Shown one piece after another: positions 16,637 through 25,063 of a DNA stretch of 64,000 nucleotides. The translations under genes and the position numbers were made by a program. This stretch comes from Streptomyces sp. 6-11-2 (GTDB lineage Bacteria > Actinomycetota > Actinomycetes > Streptomycetales > Streptomycetaceae): positions 496,001 to 560,000 of the forward strand of contig NZ_BJOR01000002.1 in assembly GCF_006540305.1 (NCBI RefSeq). The letters are read 5' to 3'. The notes below the pieces were generated by a model that ran no database searches, had not been told where the DNA came from, and saw only the letters and a program-made list of their open reading frames with translations. Numbering within the stretch: position 1 is the stretch's first letter; every line of letters begins with the position of its first letter.

Positions 16637-18808
16637 ATGGCGTACAGTCTCGAATCGCTGGTCATCCGGCACACCCACCGCCTTTCCTCCCCCAAAGGCT
16701 TCGCCGGGGAAGGAGCTATCGCCGCGCGGCAGTTCGACGCGGCGCTGACTTCCGTGGGCTTCAAGCTCTCGGCGGAGCTGCTGGAGCGGCTGTCAGGGCT
16801 GTCCGAGGCCGCGGTCGTGTACACCGCCAAGCGGACGCTGCGCACCGTGCGCGAGATGGTGGGCGACCACGTCCGGCACAACTCGTACTTCATCGACTTC
16901 CCGGCGAACGTGCCGGACACCGAAGAGTTCTGGATGCAGTGCGTGGCGAAAGCGCTCGGCGACGAGAAGTCGCGCGAGAACGTGCTGACGCAGCTGGGGC
17001 ACAGGGTGCTGGACCTGCTCAGCCTCCCCACGTACGGCCGGTACCAGCACACCTACGAGGAGATGCTCGCGGCGCAGGACGAACTGATCGCCTCGGCGGG
17101 CGACCGGGTCACCGTCCTGTACCTCGGCCGGGACCTGGACGACGAACTCACTGACCTGTACCTGGCCCTGGCTGGCAGCACGACCCCGCTGGGCGAGGAC
17201 GACCTGCGCGACCTCAAGGCCCTCGCCGAGCGGTGCGCGCTCGGCCCCCAGCCGGAGGCGATCCCGGTCCGGGAGAACCGGGCGGTCATCAACGAGGCCC
17301 GGCTCGGCGTCGGGGCGGACCTCCTCCTCGACACCGTCACCGATGTGCTGCGGCTGGCCTGCGCGCTGTCGGGCGGCGACGTGACGCTGCAGGAGCCGAC
17401 CCGGTTTCGGGCGCTGTCGCGGCCGCTGCGCCGGGGACTGCTCGCGGGTCTCGACGCCGTGGTCGCGGCGAACCCCGCGAAGCTCGCCGATGTGCACGCA
17501 CACCGGGAGCCCTTCAAGCGGCTCGGCGAGCGCCTCCACCCGCACGAGTACCCGCGCTGGCCGCACGCCGCCGATGTGTTCGCGGTGGCGCGGGGCGAGA
17601 AGGAGGCACGGTCCTTCGACAGCCGGATCGAGAAGCTGCTCGACGCGTTTGACGTCCTCGGTGCGGTGAAGCTGCTGAAGTCCGCTCCTGGCAAGCTGTT
17701 CCGCGCCCTGGACCTCCTGCTGCGCGTCGCCGCCGACCAGGAGGAGCGGGACGCGGTGGTGGGCGCCGCGGTGCAGGTCGCTCCCGACGTCTCCGGCCGG
17801 GTCGTGCTCTCGGTGCGGGAGCATCTTCACAACCGGGCACGTGAGAGCGACGCACCTCGGGTCTTCGTCAACCGCCGGGGCCGCGCCTGGGTGACCCCCG
17901 ACTTCCGACCGCCGCTACCGGCCGCCGACCGCGATCGTCTGATCGCCGCCCTCGATGCCGAGGTGCGTCGTCGGCTCCCGGCGCCGGGCCGGCTGCTGCT
18001 CGACCCCGATGTCCTCGACGTGGCGCTTCCGCTCAGCGGCCGGGCAACCGCGGCCGGGCTCGGCGTACTGCCGCGAGGGTCGATCTCCGCGGTCGACGGC
18101 GAACAGTTGCGCTTCTTCGTGTACTGGAAAGAGACCAAGGACCGGACCGACTACGACTTGTCGGCGCTGCTTCTCCACGCCGACTACAGCACCGATTCCT
18201 GGCTCTCCTACACATCCCTCAAGGCCGTCGGGGGCGAGCATTCGGGCGACATCACCGAGGCGCCCGACGGGGCCTCGGAGTTCATCAACCTGTCCCTGGA
18301 CCGAGTGCGCAGCACATTCATCGTTCCGCAGGTCAACATCTACGCCGGCGAAAGCTTCGAGGAGGTCGAGGAGTCGTTCTTCGGCTTCATGCTGCGCGAC
18401 GGTGAGCGGAAGGGCCGGCCGTTCGAGCCGCGCACAGTGCGGATGAAGTCGGAGCTGCGTGGGGTGGGCCGGGTGGCGCTGCCTCTGGTGTTCCAGCGCG
18501 GGGACGACGGCCGGTGGCGCGCGAAGTGGCTGCACCTGTATCTGAAGGGCATCTCGTCGGCCAACCGGGTTGAGGAGAACCAGGCATCCGTGTCGAAGGT
18601 GGTGCGCGCCATCGTGGAGCGCGAGCAGTTGACGGTGCGGTACCTGATCGACCTGATGTCCGGCGACACCACGACCGTGGACCTGTGGGACGGTGAGCCG
18701 GTCCCGGACGAGCCCGTGATGTACATCGGCCTCGAACGTCCCGAGGGACTGCATCCGGACTCACGGATCATCACCCTCGAAAATCTGCGCGACTTGATCC
18801 CGGGCTGA
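16637..18808 (+). CDS. Large TerD-domain protein (MXAN_6230/SCO0854-like)
   Basis: ATG 16637 (MAYSLESLVIRHTHRLSSP) gives 723 aa. Residues ~500-640 look like a TerD domain: LRFFVYWKETKDRTDYDLSALLL, SGDITEAPDGASEFINLSLDRV and VPQVNIYAGESFEEVEESFFGFM. The N-terminal ~480 residues are alpha-helical, without cysteines, transmembrane segments or a signal. TerD proteins bind calcium and act in tellurite, phage and stress responses. Assignment to the MXAN_6230/SCO0854 group is from memory and tentative. It has no ter-operon neighbours and sits alone inside the split Ku gene. Confidence 0.65.
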   Translation: MAYSLESLVIRHTHRLSSPKGFAGEGAIAARQFDAALTSVGFKLSAELLERLSGLSEAAVVYTAKRTLRTVREMVGDHVRHNSYFIDFPANVPDTEEFWMQCVAKALGDEKSRENVLTQLGHRVLDLLSLPTYGRYQHTYEEMLAAQDELIASAGDRVTVLYLGRDLDDELTDLYLALAGSTTPLGEDDLRDLKALAERCALGPQPEAIPVRENRAVINEARLGVGADLLLDTVTDVLRLACALSGGDVTLQEPTRFRALSRPLRRGLLAGLDAVVAANPAKLADVHAHREPFKRLGERLHPHEYPRWPHAADVFAVARGEKEARSFDSRIEKLLDAFDVLGAVKLLKSAPGKLFRALDLLLRVAADQEERDAVVGAAVQVAPDVSGRVVLSVREHLHNRARESDAPRVFVNRRGRAWVTPDFRPPLPAADRDRLIAALDAEVRRRLPAPGRLLLDPDVLDVALPLSGRATAAGLGVLPRGSISAVDGEQLRFFVYWKETKDRTDYDLSALLLHADYSTDSWLSYTSLKAVGGEHSGDITEAPDGASEFINLSLDRVRSTFIVPQVNIYAGESFEEVEESFFGFMLRDGERKGRPFEPRTVRMKSELRGVGRVALPLVFQRGDDGRWRAKWLHLYLKGISSANRVEENQASVSKVVRAIVEREQLTVRYLIDLMSGDTTTVDLWDGEPVPDEPVMYIGLERPEGLHPDSRIITLENLRDLIPG

Positions 18809-18902
18809 GTGCTAGCGTTGCCCACGGCGAGGCCATGAAGGGGCTTCCTTCTCAACTCCTTTCCTGAAACGAGTCCTTTCGCTTTCCTCGCCGTTGACCT
18901 CG

Positions 18903-18937
18903 ACTGGGAGGCGCCCGCTCGGCGCCTCCCAGTTTTC
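18903..18937 (+). terminator. Rho-independent terminator
   Basis: 13-bp stem ACTGGGAGGCGCC / GGCGCCTCCCAGT followed by TTTT, about 95 bp after the TerD gene stop. Confidence 0.88.
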
Positions 18938-19130
18938 ATGTGCGCCGGTACCCCAACCCCCGGGAAAACCCGGATGATGGGGTACCGGGTCGACTGCCCC
19001 GCGTCGAAGCCCTCCGCAACGAGCACCGCCGCCGGCAGCAGCAATTGGACCAGCCCGCCGAACAGACCTCGCCCGGCGCCCCGCCGCCTGCCTGAGCCAA
19101 TGCAGGCCGATCCCCGGCGTTCACCAGGTC

Positions 19131-19505
19131 AGGCTTTGCGGCGATGACGCCCTGCGGCTGGAGGTAGTAGCCGGGGCCGATGCGGAGCGGGTCGACGTCG
19201 GCGGCCGGGAGGAAGCCGACCAGTTCGATCGCGCGCGCCGTGGGCAGCGGCAGTTGCCGCAGGTCTTCGTCGGTGAGCGGGATGATGCGGCCGCCGGTCA
19301 TCTGGTAGCCCTGGCCGATCTCTCCGTAGGAGACTTCGCGGTCCTCGATCTCGCACCAGTAGCGGTTGCGTACCAGGCCGTTGTCGGCGGTGTGGATCCG
19401 GCGGAAGCGGACGCTGTGATCCTCGGTTGCGCCCAGGACGGCGATGGGGACGCTGACCAGCCCGAACGAGATGGCACCGGTCCACACCTTCGGGGCATGA
19501 CGCAC
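19131..19505 (-). pseudogene. Ku (NHEJ) protein, N-terminal half
   Basis: 125 codons of canonical Ku: VWTGAISFGLVSVPIAVLGATEDHSVRFRRIHTAD, RYWCEIEDREVSYGEIGQGY and GPGYYLQPQGVIAAKP. The reading then leaves the family (DLVNAGDRPALAQAGG) and stops at 18936. Ku homodimers thread onto double-strand break ends and recruit LigD. This copy cannot form the beta-barrel ring. Other Ku copies elsewhere in the genome are usual in Streptomyces. Confidence 0.9.
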
Positions 19506-19578
19506 CTCCAGCCCCGAGCAGTATCAGCCTAGGACGCCGCCTGGCCCGGCACGAGAAGGTCGGCGGACGCCCTCGGCG

Positions 19579-19788
19579 CTATGAGCCCAGCGTCTGGCGC
19601 ACGTCCAGGTAGCAGCGCAGCCGCACTCCGGGCTGCCCCGGATCCGGGGTCGTACGGTCCGCCGTCGCGGTCGCCCACCGCGCGGCGAGCAGTTCCTGGA
19701 CGGCGAAGGCGGTCTGGTCGTCGCATGCCGCGATCTCCACCACGGCCAGCCCCGGCTCCGCCACATGTGCTTCGTTGATCGGCTCCAT
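19579..19788 (-). CDS. DUF6207 family small protein
   Basis: 69 aa: MEPINEAHVAEPGLAVVEIAA, then LLAARWATATADRTTPDPGQ and VRLRCYLDVRQTLGS. This pattern is the widespread Streptomyces DUF6207 family; function unknown. ATG 19788 matches the family start. Confidence 0.85.
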   Translation of the reverse strand: MEPINEAHVAEPGLAVVEIAACDDQTAFAVQELLAARWATATADRTTPDPGQPGVRLRCYLDVRQTLGS

Positions 19789-19915
19789 GCACGGCACTAC
19801 GCGCCGACACCCCGAGAGGTTCTCCGATCCCGGCGGCTTCACCCGACGGAGTAAGGTCCCGGCCCTCTCTACCGCCGCGGCGGAGCACCTGGCGTCGTTC
19901 TGCCCGTCGCAGCGC

Positions 19916-20254
19916 CTAGCCATCCAGGTAGCCGAGCTCAGCGTCAGGCCGGCAGTGCCCGCAGGCCTCGATCCCTTCGCTCAGCGCTCGCAAGGCGACG
20001 TCCCGGGGCACGCCTTTCCAGCGCTTGCCTGCCATAGGGCAGCCGCCGACGTGAACGGCGACAGGCGGAGAGTCGCGGTTCAGGCCGCCCTCGAGAATGC
20101 AGTCGGGCGTGGCCGGCCGGGCCTGCTCACCGTGCTGGCGCTCCTGCTCGCGGCGCTCGGTTGTGGCGATCTGCTGCCGTACCCGGTCGAGGGTGAGGAC
20201 GAGCCACGTCTCCAGGATGCGGAGGCGGGGCAGGTCAGGCGGAAGATCGTTCAC
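19916..20254 (-). CDS. DUF6233 family protein
   Basis: 112 aa starting MNDLPPDLPRLRILETWLVLTL, with VAVHVGGCPMAGKRWKGVPR and ACGHCRPDAELGYLDG. The C-terminal CxxC and MAGKR motifs typify DUF6233, a small Streptomyces family of unknown function often found in accessory DNA near DUF6207 genes. Confidence 0.88.
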   Translation of the reverse strand: MNDLPPDLPRLRILETWLVLTLDRVRQQIATTERREQERQHGEQARPATPDCILEGGLNRDSPPVAVHVGGCPMAGKRWKGVPRDVALRALSEGIEACGHCRPDAELGYLDG

Positions 20255-20278
20255 ATGTTCGATTCTAGAGGGGCAGGG

Positions 20279-20460
20279 TCAGAGGGTGGCGACGTTGCCG
20301 GACGAGGCCTGATCGTCGACGTACAGCACGGTCCGGTCGTGTCTGACCCTGACCCCGGCGATCGCCGCTGGCAGGGCTTTTGCTGACGAATGTCGTGTCG
20401 CCGGCCTTCAGCGAGAGTGAGCGCGAGGTCCAGGTGCGTTCAGCGCGCCTGGCCCACGCC
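20279..20460 (-). pseudogene. Frameshifted small actinomycete gene
   Basis: Leftward reading in one frame gives LKAGDTTFVSKSPASG. The adjacent frame continues AIAGVRVRHDRTVLYVDDQASSGNVATL and stops at 20279. The two halves read as one protein if a single base is missing near 20378. Product not recognised. Confidence 0.4.
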
Positions 20461-20597
20461 CTGACCCTCGTTGGCGTGAAGGAGAACGGGTGAGCGGGGT
20501 GGGTGGTGCGGATGCAGCTGAGGACCGGGGCGCCTCGCCTGGTTGCGCGTCGGCCCCAGGGCTGCCACGAAGGCGTCAGCGCTACGCCCCGTTGCCG

Positions 20598-20674
20598 TCA
20601 TGGTCGGGGCGGCCACGACCCCGACCATGAGGCCGACCATGCCTCCGCCCCCGCTGCTTGCAGCCCCGACCATG
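20598..20674. repeat. Cluster of GACCATG sites with 12-bp inverted pair
   Basis: TCATGGTCGGGG (20598-20609) and its perfect inverse CCCCGACCATGA (20619-20630) are separated by 9 nt. They are followed by GACCATG at 20635 and CCCCGACCATG at 20664-20674. It lies just upstream of the small gene at 20742 and could be an operator array. Confidence 0.55.
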
Positions 20675-20741
20675 GCTGGGCAGCCTGGGAGGCGGCGTGT
20701 CCGAAGTGACAGCAAAATCGAACAAGCGATCTAATGCCGGT

Positions 20742-20978
20742 ATGGACGCGACCGACTTCCCCGACGACCTGGTCCAGGTGCAGCACGCCTGGAACGCCAC
20801 CTACGACGCGCTCGCCGCGCCCCGCCCCCGCGACACCACGGCGCTGCGCCGCCGCCTGCTGCGCCTGTCCGTACGTCTGTGCCGGCACCTCCACTGGAAG
20901 ACCGTCCCCTCGGCGTCGGCGGCGCGCACCCTACTGCGGCAGTTGACCCGTGCCCGGGGAGTCGTCCGGGCCGCATGA
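20742..20978 (+). CDS. Small conserved-type Streptomyces protein
   Basis: 78 aa: MDATDFPDDLVQVQHAWNAT, then RDTTALRRRLLRLSVRLCRHLHW, predicted all-helical and basic. The composition and RRRLLRLS core are familiar from short Streptomyces hypothetical proteins; no function is known. The start is chosen at the first Met with family-like sequence. Confidence 0.6.
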   Translation: MDATDFPDDLVQVQHAWNATYDALAAPRPRDTTALRRRLLRLSVRLCRHLHWKTVPSASAARTLLRQLTRARGVVRAA

Positions 20979-21016
20979 CGGGCCGCCGGGTGCCCTTGGT
21001 CGATCAGGGGCACCAC

Positions 21017-21070
21017 GTTGCGACGTGGGTTGCGCCTACGGTTGCGCTATCTGTTGCGTCTCCTGTTGCG
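21017..21070 (+). repeat. Five GTTGCG repeats at exact 12-nt spacing
   Basis: GTTGCG occurs at 21017, 21029, 21041, 21053 and 21065, each 12 nt apart, with unlike 6-nt spacers. Further single copies are at 21145 and 21237. No intact gene covers 20979-21305; the only translation is a VAxx-repeat peptide. Confidence 0.7.
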
Positions 21071-21305
21071 CGGCCCGAAGAACCGGTTCCGCATCTATGC
21101 AGGTCACCACGCGGTTTCGGCCTGGTCGGGTCTCTGACGTCCCCGTTGCGGCCGCTTTCGCCCAGACCTGGCTGGAGTTGAGGGAGAAGGGATGGGCGGC
21201 GTGGACGCGGCCGGGGATCGGTGCGCGCTCGCCGTGGTTGCGCGTCGGCCGGGGCCGCCGCGCCGCCGGTAGTGACGACGCCAGGCGGGAGGGAGACACC
21301 GGCAC

Positions 21306-21602
21306 GACGTCGTCCACCAGCGCGTCCGCCTCGGCATCCTCACCGTCGCCCACCAGGCGCGCCGGGTCGAGTTCAGCTTTCTGCGCACGGTCCTTGGCCT
21401 CACGGCCGGAAACCTCAGCCAGCACCTGGCCGTCCTGGAGAAGGCCGGACTGGTCGACGTCGAGAAGGGCTACGAGGGCAAGCGCGCGCGCACCTGGCTC
21501 TCCCTCACTCCCGCCGGCGACCGCGCCCTGCAGGACGAGGTCACCCAGCTCAAGCGCCTCATCCACCAGATCGAACAAGGCAGGCCAGCCCCGGAGCCCT
21601 GA
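21306..21602 (+). pseudogene. MarR/ArsR-like winged-helix regulator lacking its start
   Basis: Open frame without an initiation codon: DVVHQRVRLGILTVAHQARR, FSFLRTVLGLTAGNLSQHLAVLEKAGLVDVEK and RTWLSLTPAGDRALQDEVTQLKRLIHQIE. This is a complete winged helix of the HTH_27 (PF13601) type. An in-frame stop at about 21274 lies just upstream, so the first residues were lost or frameshifted. Confidence 0.65.
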
Positions 21603-22018
21603 TCCGGACTCCTGCCTGGAGGAATGGGTGACATGCACGATGTGCAAGATCGAGTTCACGTTCCGATTGCCGCCCACGTCGAGGCGATGTCGCCGCGCCG
21701 GGCCGTGGCCCTCGCCGGAGGACAGAGTGATGCCTGGGTGCCCAGGGTGACCCGTGTAGCCATCTTTATCTCGGTATATGCGGTTTTTTCGTTCTTCTTA
21801 GGACAGCTTCAGGCGGTTTTCATGATCGCGGGTCATTCTCTTTTCCGTGACCGAGAGCTTTCACAGTGGCGAGGGCGTCGGCGGTACCACTGGACCCATC
21901 GAGCGTTGGCGGCATGGGTCTCGGCTTCGTCCTCCCGATCGGCACTGTCAGGTCTGACGTGGCGAAGTTCCGCTTTGGCTTCTGGGCGCCCTGCCGGGCG
22001 ATGCGTAAGGAGTGCGAC
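21603..22018. other. Intergenic region without a clear gene
   Basis: Holds an unusually AT-rich patch (21770-21850, e.g. GGTTTTTTCGTTCTTCTTAGG) compared with its surroundings, probably the promoter zone for the small gene at 22019. No family-like coding sequence is seen. Confidence 0.4.
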
Positions 22019-22222
22019 ATGAGCAAGCTGGTTCTGCACGAGGTGACCGCTCCCGTCGGCCCCGCCGCAGTCCCCGTGGTCCCGGAGGCGTACGAGATCC
22101 ACGCACCGGCGAGGCGGGTCCCGGAGGTGTCGGTTCCGCACCTGATGGGCTTGCGTACCAGCGCGGCGCGCCCCCACCGCCGCAAGGTGCCGCTGAGCCG
22201 TCTTGCCCCGGCGCTGCGCTGA
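22019..22222 (+). CDS. 67-aa protein of unknown function
   Basis: A strong AAGGAG Shine-Dalgarno lies 7 nt before the ATG. The protein MSKLVLHEVTAPVG...VPEAYEIHAPARRVPEVSVPHLMGLRTS is Val/Pro/Ala-rich with a basic C-terminus (RPHRRKVPLSRLAPALR). There is no signal peptide and no cysteine. The good ribosome-binding site and clean reading frame argue that it is real. Confidence 0.5.
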   Translation: MSKLVLHEVTAPVGPAAVPVVPEAYEIHAPARRVPEVSVPHLMGLRTSAARPHRRKVPLSRLAPALR

Positions 22223-22766
22223 GTCGAAGTTGCTGGCTCGGCTGCGGGCGCTGATCCGACGCACCCTGCGACGAGGTGTCGCAGGGCGCCGCACAGCACG
22301 GCTGCGAAGGGGGGCGCCCCTCAGGCTGAGTTCCCGCAGCTTGCGGCGCGCGCCCTGCCGCCGGTGCTTGCGTTCCCGCTGCCGAAGCCACTCCCGGACA
22401 CCGTCCGCCGGCGGCGCGGGCAAGCCCAAGGTGGCCTTGGGCAAACCCGCGTTGTTGGTGCCGGTTGGAAGGCTGGTCGGATGAACGGTGATGAGCAGCT
22501 GCTGCGCGGCCGGGCCTCGCAGCAGGGGCGTGAGCTCCGTCGCGCAGCCGCACAGATTGCACAACCGCGTCGCCGGGTTCTCCGCAGGGCGTGCTCCACA
22601 TCGAGCAGTGGTGCACCCTGCGGGGCTTCCTCGCAGTCCTGCGCGTGTAAGACACCTCCAGCCCGGGCCGCGGCCCTCGCAGGGCGGGCCGTTGTCCGCA
22701 GAAACGGTCTGGCTGGCCAAGGAGATCGCCAGCTGCGTCTCCTCGCAGGTGCCCCGTGTCTTGGGC
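22223..22766. other. Region with no assignable gene
   Basis: On the minus strand a stretch reads RLCNLCGCATELTPLLRGPAAQQLLI (about 22490-22570), which has a CxxC and could be a remnant of a small zinc-binding protein. It lacks a convincing start and family match. Confidence 0.25.
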
Positions 22767-23975
22767 TCAGTCGGTCGGTTGATCGTGGAGGTCAGCGCCG
22801 TGTGTCAGGGGGCTGACGTGGAGACGGGTGTGTGGCACGGGCGTGCGCTGAATGACGAGGATGGCGGCGTCATCGCCCAGGGCCCCGCCAGTGTGGGCGA
22901 GGAGATCCTTTTCGAGGCGCTGCACGAGTGTCTTGGGACTGTTCTTGGTCCACTGGGCGACCCGCTCTTCCAGCGGGTAGAACGCACGGCTGCTGTCGCG
23001 AGCCTCTACGACACCGTCGGTGTAAAGGAGCAGGGTGTCACCGGCTTGGAACGAGAAGTTATGCACGTCGTAGGTCGCCGGCCTCAGTCCGTACATGCCC
23101 AGCGGGGGCGCTGGGGAGGGACTCGTTACGGGTGTCACGTGATCGTGCCTGATCAGGAAGGGCGGCGGGTGCCCGCAGTGCACGACCCGCGACACCGGGC
23201 TGTGATCGGGGATCTCCAGCAGCAGCGCGGTGATGAAATGCTCCTGTGCCTCCCCGTCCGCTTTCGGGAAGCCGGTGAGGTAGCGGCAGACGCTGCGGTC
23301 CAGCGCCTCCGCGAGGGCGGGAAGCGTGGCGTGGTGGTGCGCGGCCTCCTGGAATGAGCCGAGCAGCGTGGCCGCCTCTCCAACCGCGTCCAGTCCCTTT
23401 CCCCGCACATCGCCGACGACCACACGCGTACGGTCCCCGGTGCGCGCCACCGCGTACAGGTCGCCGCCGATGCACGCCTCCTTCTCGGCTGCCAGGTATG
23501 AGGATGCGATGTGCAGGGAGCCGAGCCGGTCGGGCAGTGGGTGCAGCAGGGCTCTTTGGGCGGCCTCGGAGACGGACCGTACCTGGGCCAGTTCCGCCGT
23601 CCGCCGGTCGCGGACGAAGCACACGATCATGGCGAAGACCGAGAGGATGGTGAGCGCGATGATCTGCGAGATGTGGTTGGTGGTGGCCAGTCCGCCGTGG
23701 AGCTCAGCGGTGACGACCTGGGTTCCCACCGCCAGTGCCCCGATCAGTCCGGTCAGCCGGTAGCCGCCGAATGCGGTGGTGATGGCAGGGGCTACGACGA
23801 GTAGCGGGCCAAGTTGGACGGATTCCGGGGTGCGGATGTCTGCGAGGGTGATCGCGGCGATCAGCACCAGCGGAATCGCCACCAGCGCGTGGCTCGGCTG
23901 CCACAGCTGCCGTGGATGGGCGAGGCGCTGCCCGAGGTTCGTCTTTCCCATGTGCACCATCCGCTCGGAAGCCAT
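22767..23975 (-). CDS. Membrane-anchored PP2C (SpoIIE-type) phosphatase
   Basis: 402 aa. The N-terminal ~125 residues contain several transmembrane helices (ALVAIPLVLIAAITLADI, LLVVAPAITTAFGGYRLTGLIGALAVG, IIALTILSVFAMIVCFVRD). The PP2C_SIG domain follows: LLHPLPDRLGSLHIASSYLAAEKEACIGGDLYAV, VVVGDVRGKGLDAV, HCGHPPPFL, DTLLLYTDGVVEARD and GDDAAILVIQR, with the metal-binding Asps intact. Such enzymes dephosphorylate anti-sigma-factor antagonists in partner-switching circuits, so the HATPase at 28.1 kb is a possible partner. Confidence 0.92.
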   Translation of the reverse strand: MASERMVHMGKTNLGQRLAHPRQLWQPSHALVAIPLVLIAAITLADIRTPESVQLGPLLVVAPAITTAFGGYRLTGLIGALAVGTQVVTAELHGGLATTNHISQIIALTILSVFAMIVCFVRDRRTAELAQVRSVSEAAQRALLHPLPDRLGSLHIASSYLAAEKEACIGGDLYAVARTGDRTRVVVGDVRGKGLDAVGEAATLLGSFQEAAHHHATLPALAEALDRSVCRYLTGFPKADGEAQEHFITALLLEIPDHSPVSRVVHCGHPPPFLIRHDHVTPVTSPSPAPPLGMYGLRPATYDVHNFSFQAGDTLLLYTDGVVEARDSSRAFYPLEERVAQWTKNSPKTLVQRLEKDLLAHTGGALGDDAAILVIQRTPVPHTRLHVSPLTHGADLHDQPTD

Positions 23976-24066
23976 CCCTGCACGGATGCACGCCTGCCTA
24001 CGAACGGCTCAAGCGCCTGGAGTGCGCCAGGGCGTCGGCAATTGAGTTCTGGGGCTCTGGGAGGGA

Positions 24067-24160
24067 CTACAGGCGGACGATGATCAAGGCGATGTCGTCG
24101 TCTCCGCCGCTGACGCCGAGGCAGGACAGCATGGTGTCAGCGAGCTGAAGGCGATGCACA
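24067..24160 (-). pseudogene. PP2C phosphatase C-terminal remnant
   Basis: Leftward reading gives LQLADTMLSCLGVSGGDDDIALIIVRL and a stop. GDDDIALxxxRL is the C-terminal motif of SpoIIE-type PP2C proteins. Only about 30 codons remain, directly upstream of an intact PP2C gene on the same strand. Confidence 0.6.
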
Positions 24161-24391
24161 GGTGCCCGCCGAGGGGACTGCACGCCGCTGGTCCGCAAAG
24201 CCCCTGCCGCCGGCGGCAGACAGTGAGGGTGTGCCGCGCCTCCGCCACTTCCAGCAGCAGCTCATCCTGCCGTGTCCCCGGCCGGTTCGCCTGTTTCCGG
24301 ATCCGATCGGGGGATTACTCCTCCTGAGCGGCTCGCCCGATTGCGGGCGGAGAGGAGTCGCCATAGCTTCGGCGCGTCGGGATCATCCCAA

Positions 24392-24421
24392 AAAGCCAAC
24401 ATCATCCCTTGTGTTGGCTTT
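24392..24421. terminator. Bidirectional hairpin terminator
   Basis: AAAGCCAACA (24392-24401) and TGTTGGCTTT (24412-24421) form a 10-bp stem with flanking A and T runs. Confidence 0.6.
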
Positions 24422-24446
24422 CTTGTGGCGTCGAAATGGAGCATTC

Positions 24447-24929
24447 ATGTCGGTGATGACCGGTACTCCGCCCCTGCAGCAGTTCGGCCAGCAGGCCGGC
24501 GGTCAGCAGCAGATCGCTCAGGTGGTCCAGCAGGCGATCCAGCAGGCCTGCCAGCAGGCGAGCCAGCAGGTCGCGCAGCGCATGCAGCAGACGCTGCAGC
24601 AGATCCAGCAGGTCCAGCAGCAGCTGCAGCAGCAGGGCCTGGCCCACCAGGCCCACCCGTACCTGGCCGTCGCGCTGCATCACACGCTGCACGAGGGCGT
24701 CCGGCAGGCTGTGGAGCAGTCCGTGCAGCAGGCGCTGCCGACCGCGATCGTGACGCTGCTCCAGCAGAGCCAGCAGGGTCAGCAGCAGTGGGGTGGCGGC
24801 TTCGGCCAGCCGTCGTTCGGTCAGCAGCCGTTCGGTCAGCAGCAGTCGTTCGGCCAGCCTTACCCGCAGCAGTACCAGCAGCCCAGCTTCGGCTTCGGGC
24901 AGATGGGTCAGCCCTTCGGCATCGGCTGA
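24447..24929 (+). CDS. Glutamine-rich low-complexity protein
   Basis: 160 aa, very rich in Gln. Residues ~10-65 form an amphipathic Q-rich helix (QQIAQVVQQAIQQACQQASQQVAQRM...). A short conserved-looking middle (HPYLAVALHHTLHEGVRQAVEQSVQQALPTAIVTLL) follows. The Gly/Phe/Gln tail has FGQQ/FGQP repeats resembling phase-separating or prion-like domains. There is no signal peptide. Start at MSVMTGTPPLQQ. It lies immediately upstream of the subtilisin-like gene, with a strong hairpin between, suggesting a two-gene unit. Function unknown. Confidence 0.75.
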   Translation: MSVMTGTPPLQQFGQQAGGQQQIAQVVQQAIQQACQQASQQVAQRMQQTLQQIQQVQQQLQQQGLAHQAHPYLAVALHHTLHEGVRQAVEQSVQQALPTAIVTLLQQSQQGQQQWGGGFGQPSFGQQPFGQQQSFGQPYPQQYQQPSFGFGQMGQPFGIG

Positions 24930-24945
24930 CCTAACGCGGCCCCGT

Positions 24946-24987
24946 TGTGCGGTGTGCCCCGGGAGCGATTCCCGGGCACACCGCACA
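24946..24987 (+). other. Large stem-loop between Q-rich and S8 genes
   Basis: A perfect 14-bp outer stem (TGTGCGGTGTGCCC, 24946-24959, with 24974-24987) and a 4-bp inner stem separated by one bulged C. No T-run follows, so attenuation, mRNA processing or protein binding are possible roles. Confidence 0.6.
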
Positions 24988-25063
24988 GCCGTGGAGGCTG
25001 GAGCTGCCCGTCATCCGGATCAGAAGCACAAAAACCGACGTAGGCGTGGTGAAGGTGGACGTG

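Larger units (their letters stand above)
16484..19130. other. ~2.65-kb insertion splitting Ku
   Basis: The Ku N-half ends at GVIAAKP (19131) and the C-half resumes at VLRQAL (~16483), missing only two or three residues. The intervening DNA carries one large gene in the opposite orientation plus a terminator. No transposase, clear terminal repeats or target duplication are visible. Confidence 0.7.

Noticed and set aside
22019..22222. 67-aa protein considered as a RiPP precursor
   Set aside because: No cysteines, no leader motif and no maturation enzyme next to it.
21833..22720. 295-aa minus-strand frame
   Set aside because: Arg-rich antisense composition across a small plus-strand gene; only a short CxxC patch looks protein-like.
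24262..24444. 60-aa minus-strand frame MLHFDATRKPTQGM
   Set aside because: Crosses a terminator hairpin, lacks a ribosome-binding site and has no recognisable family.
24402..24986. Leu-rich 194-aa minus-strand frame
   Set aside because: It is the complement of CAG-rich Gln codons, not a real leucine-rich protein.
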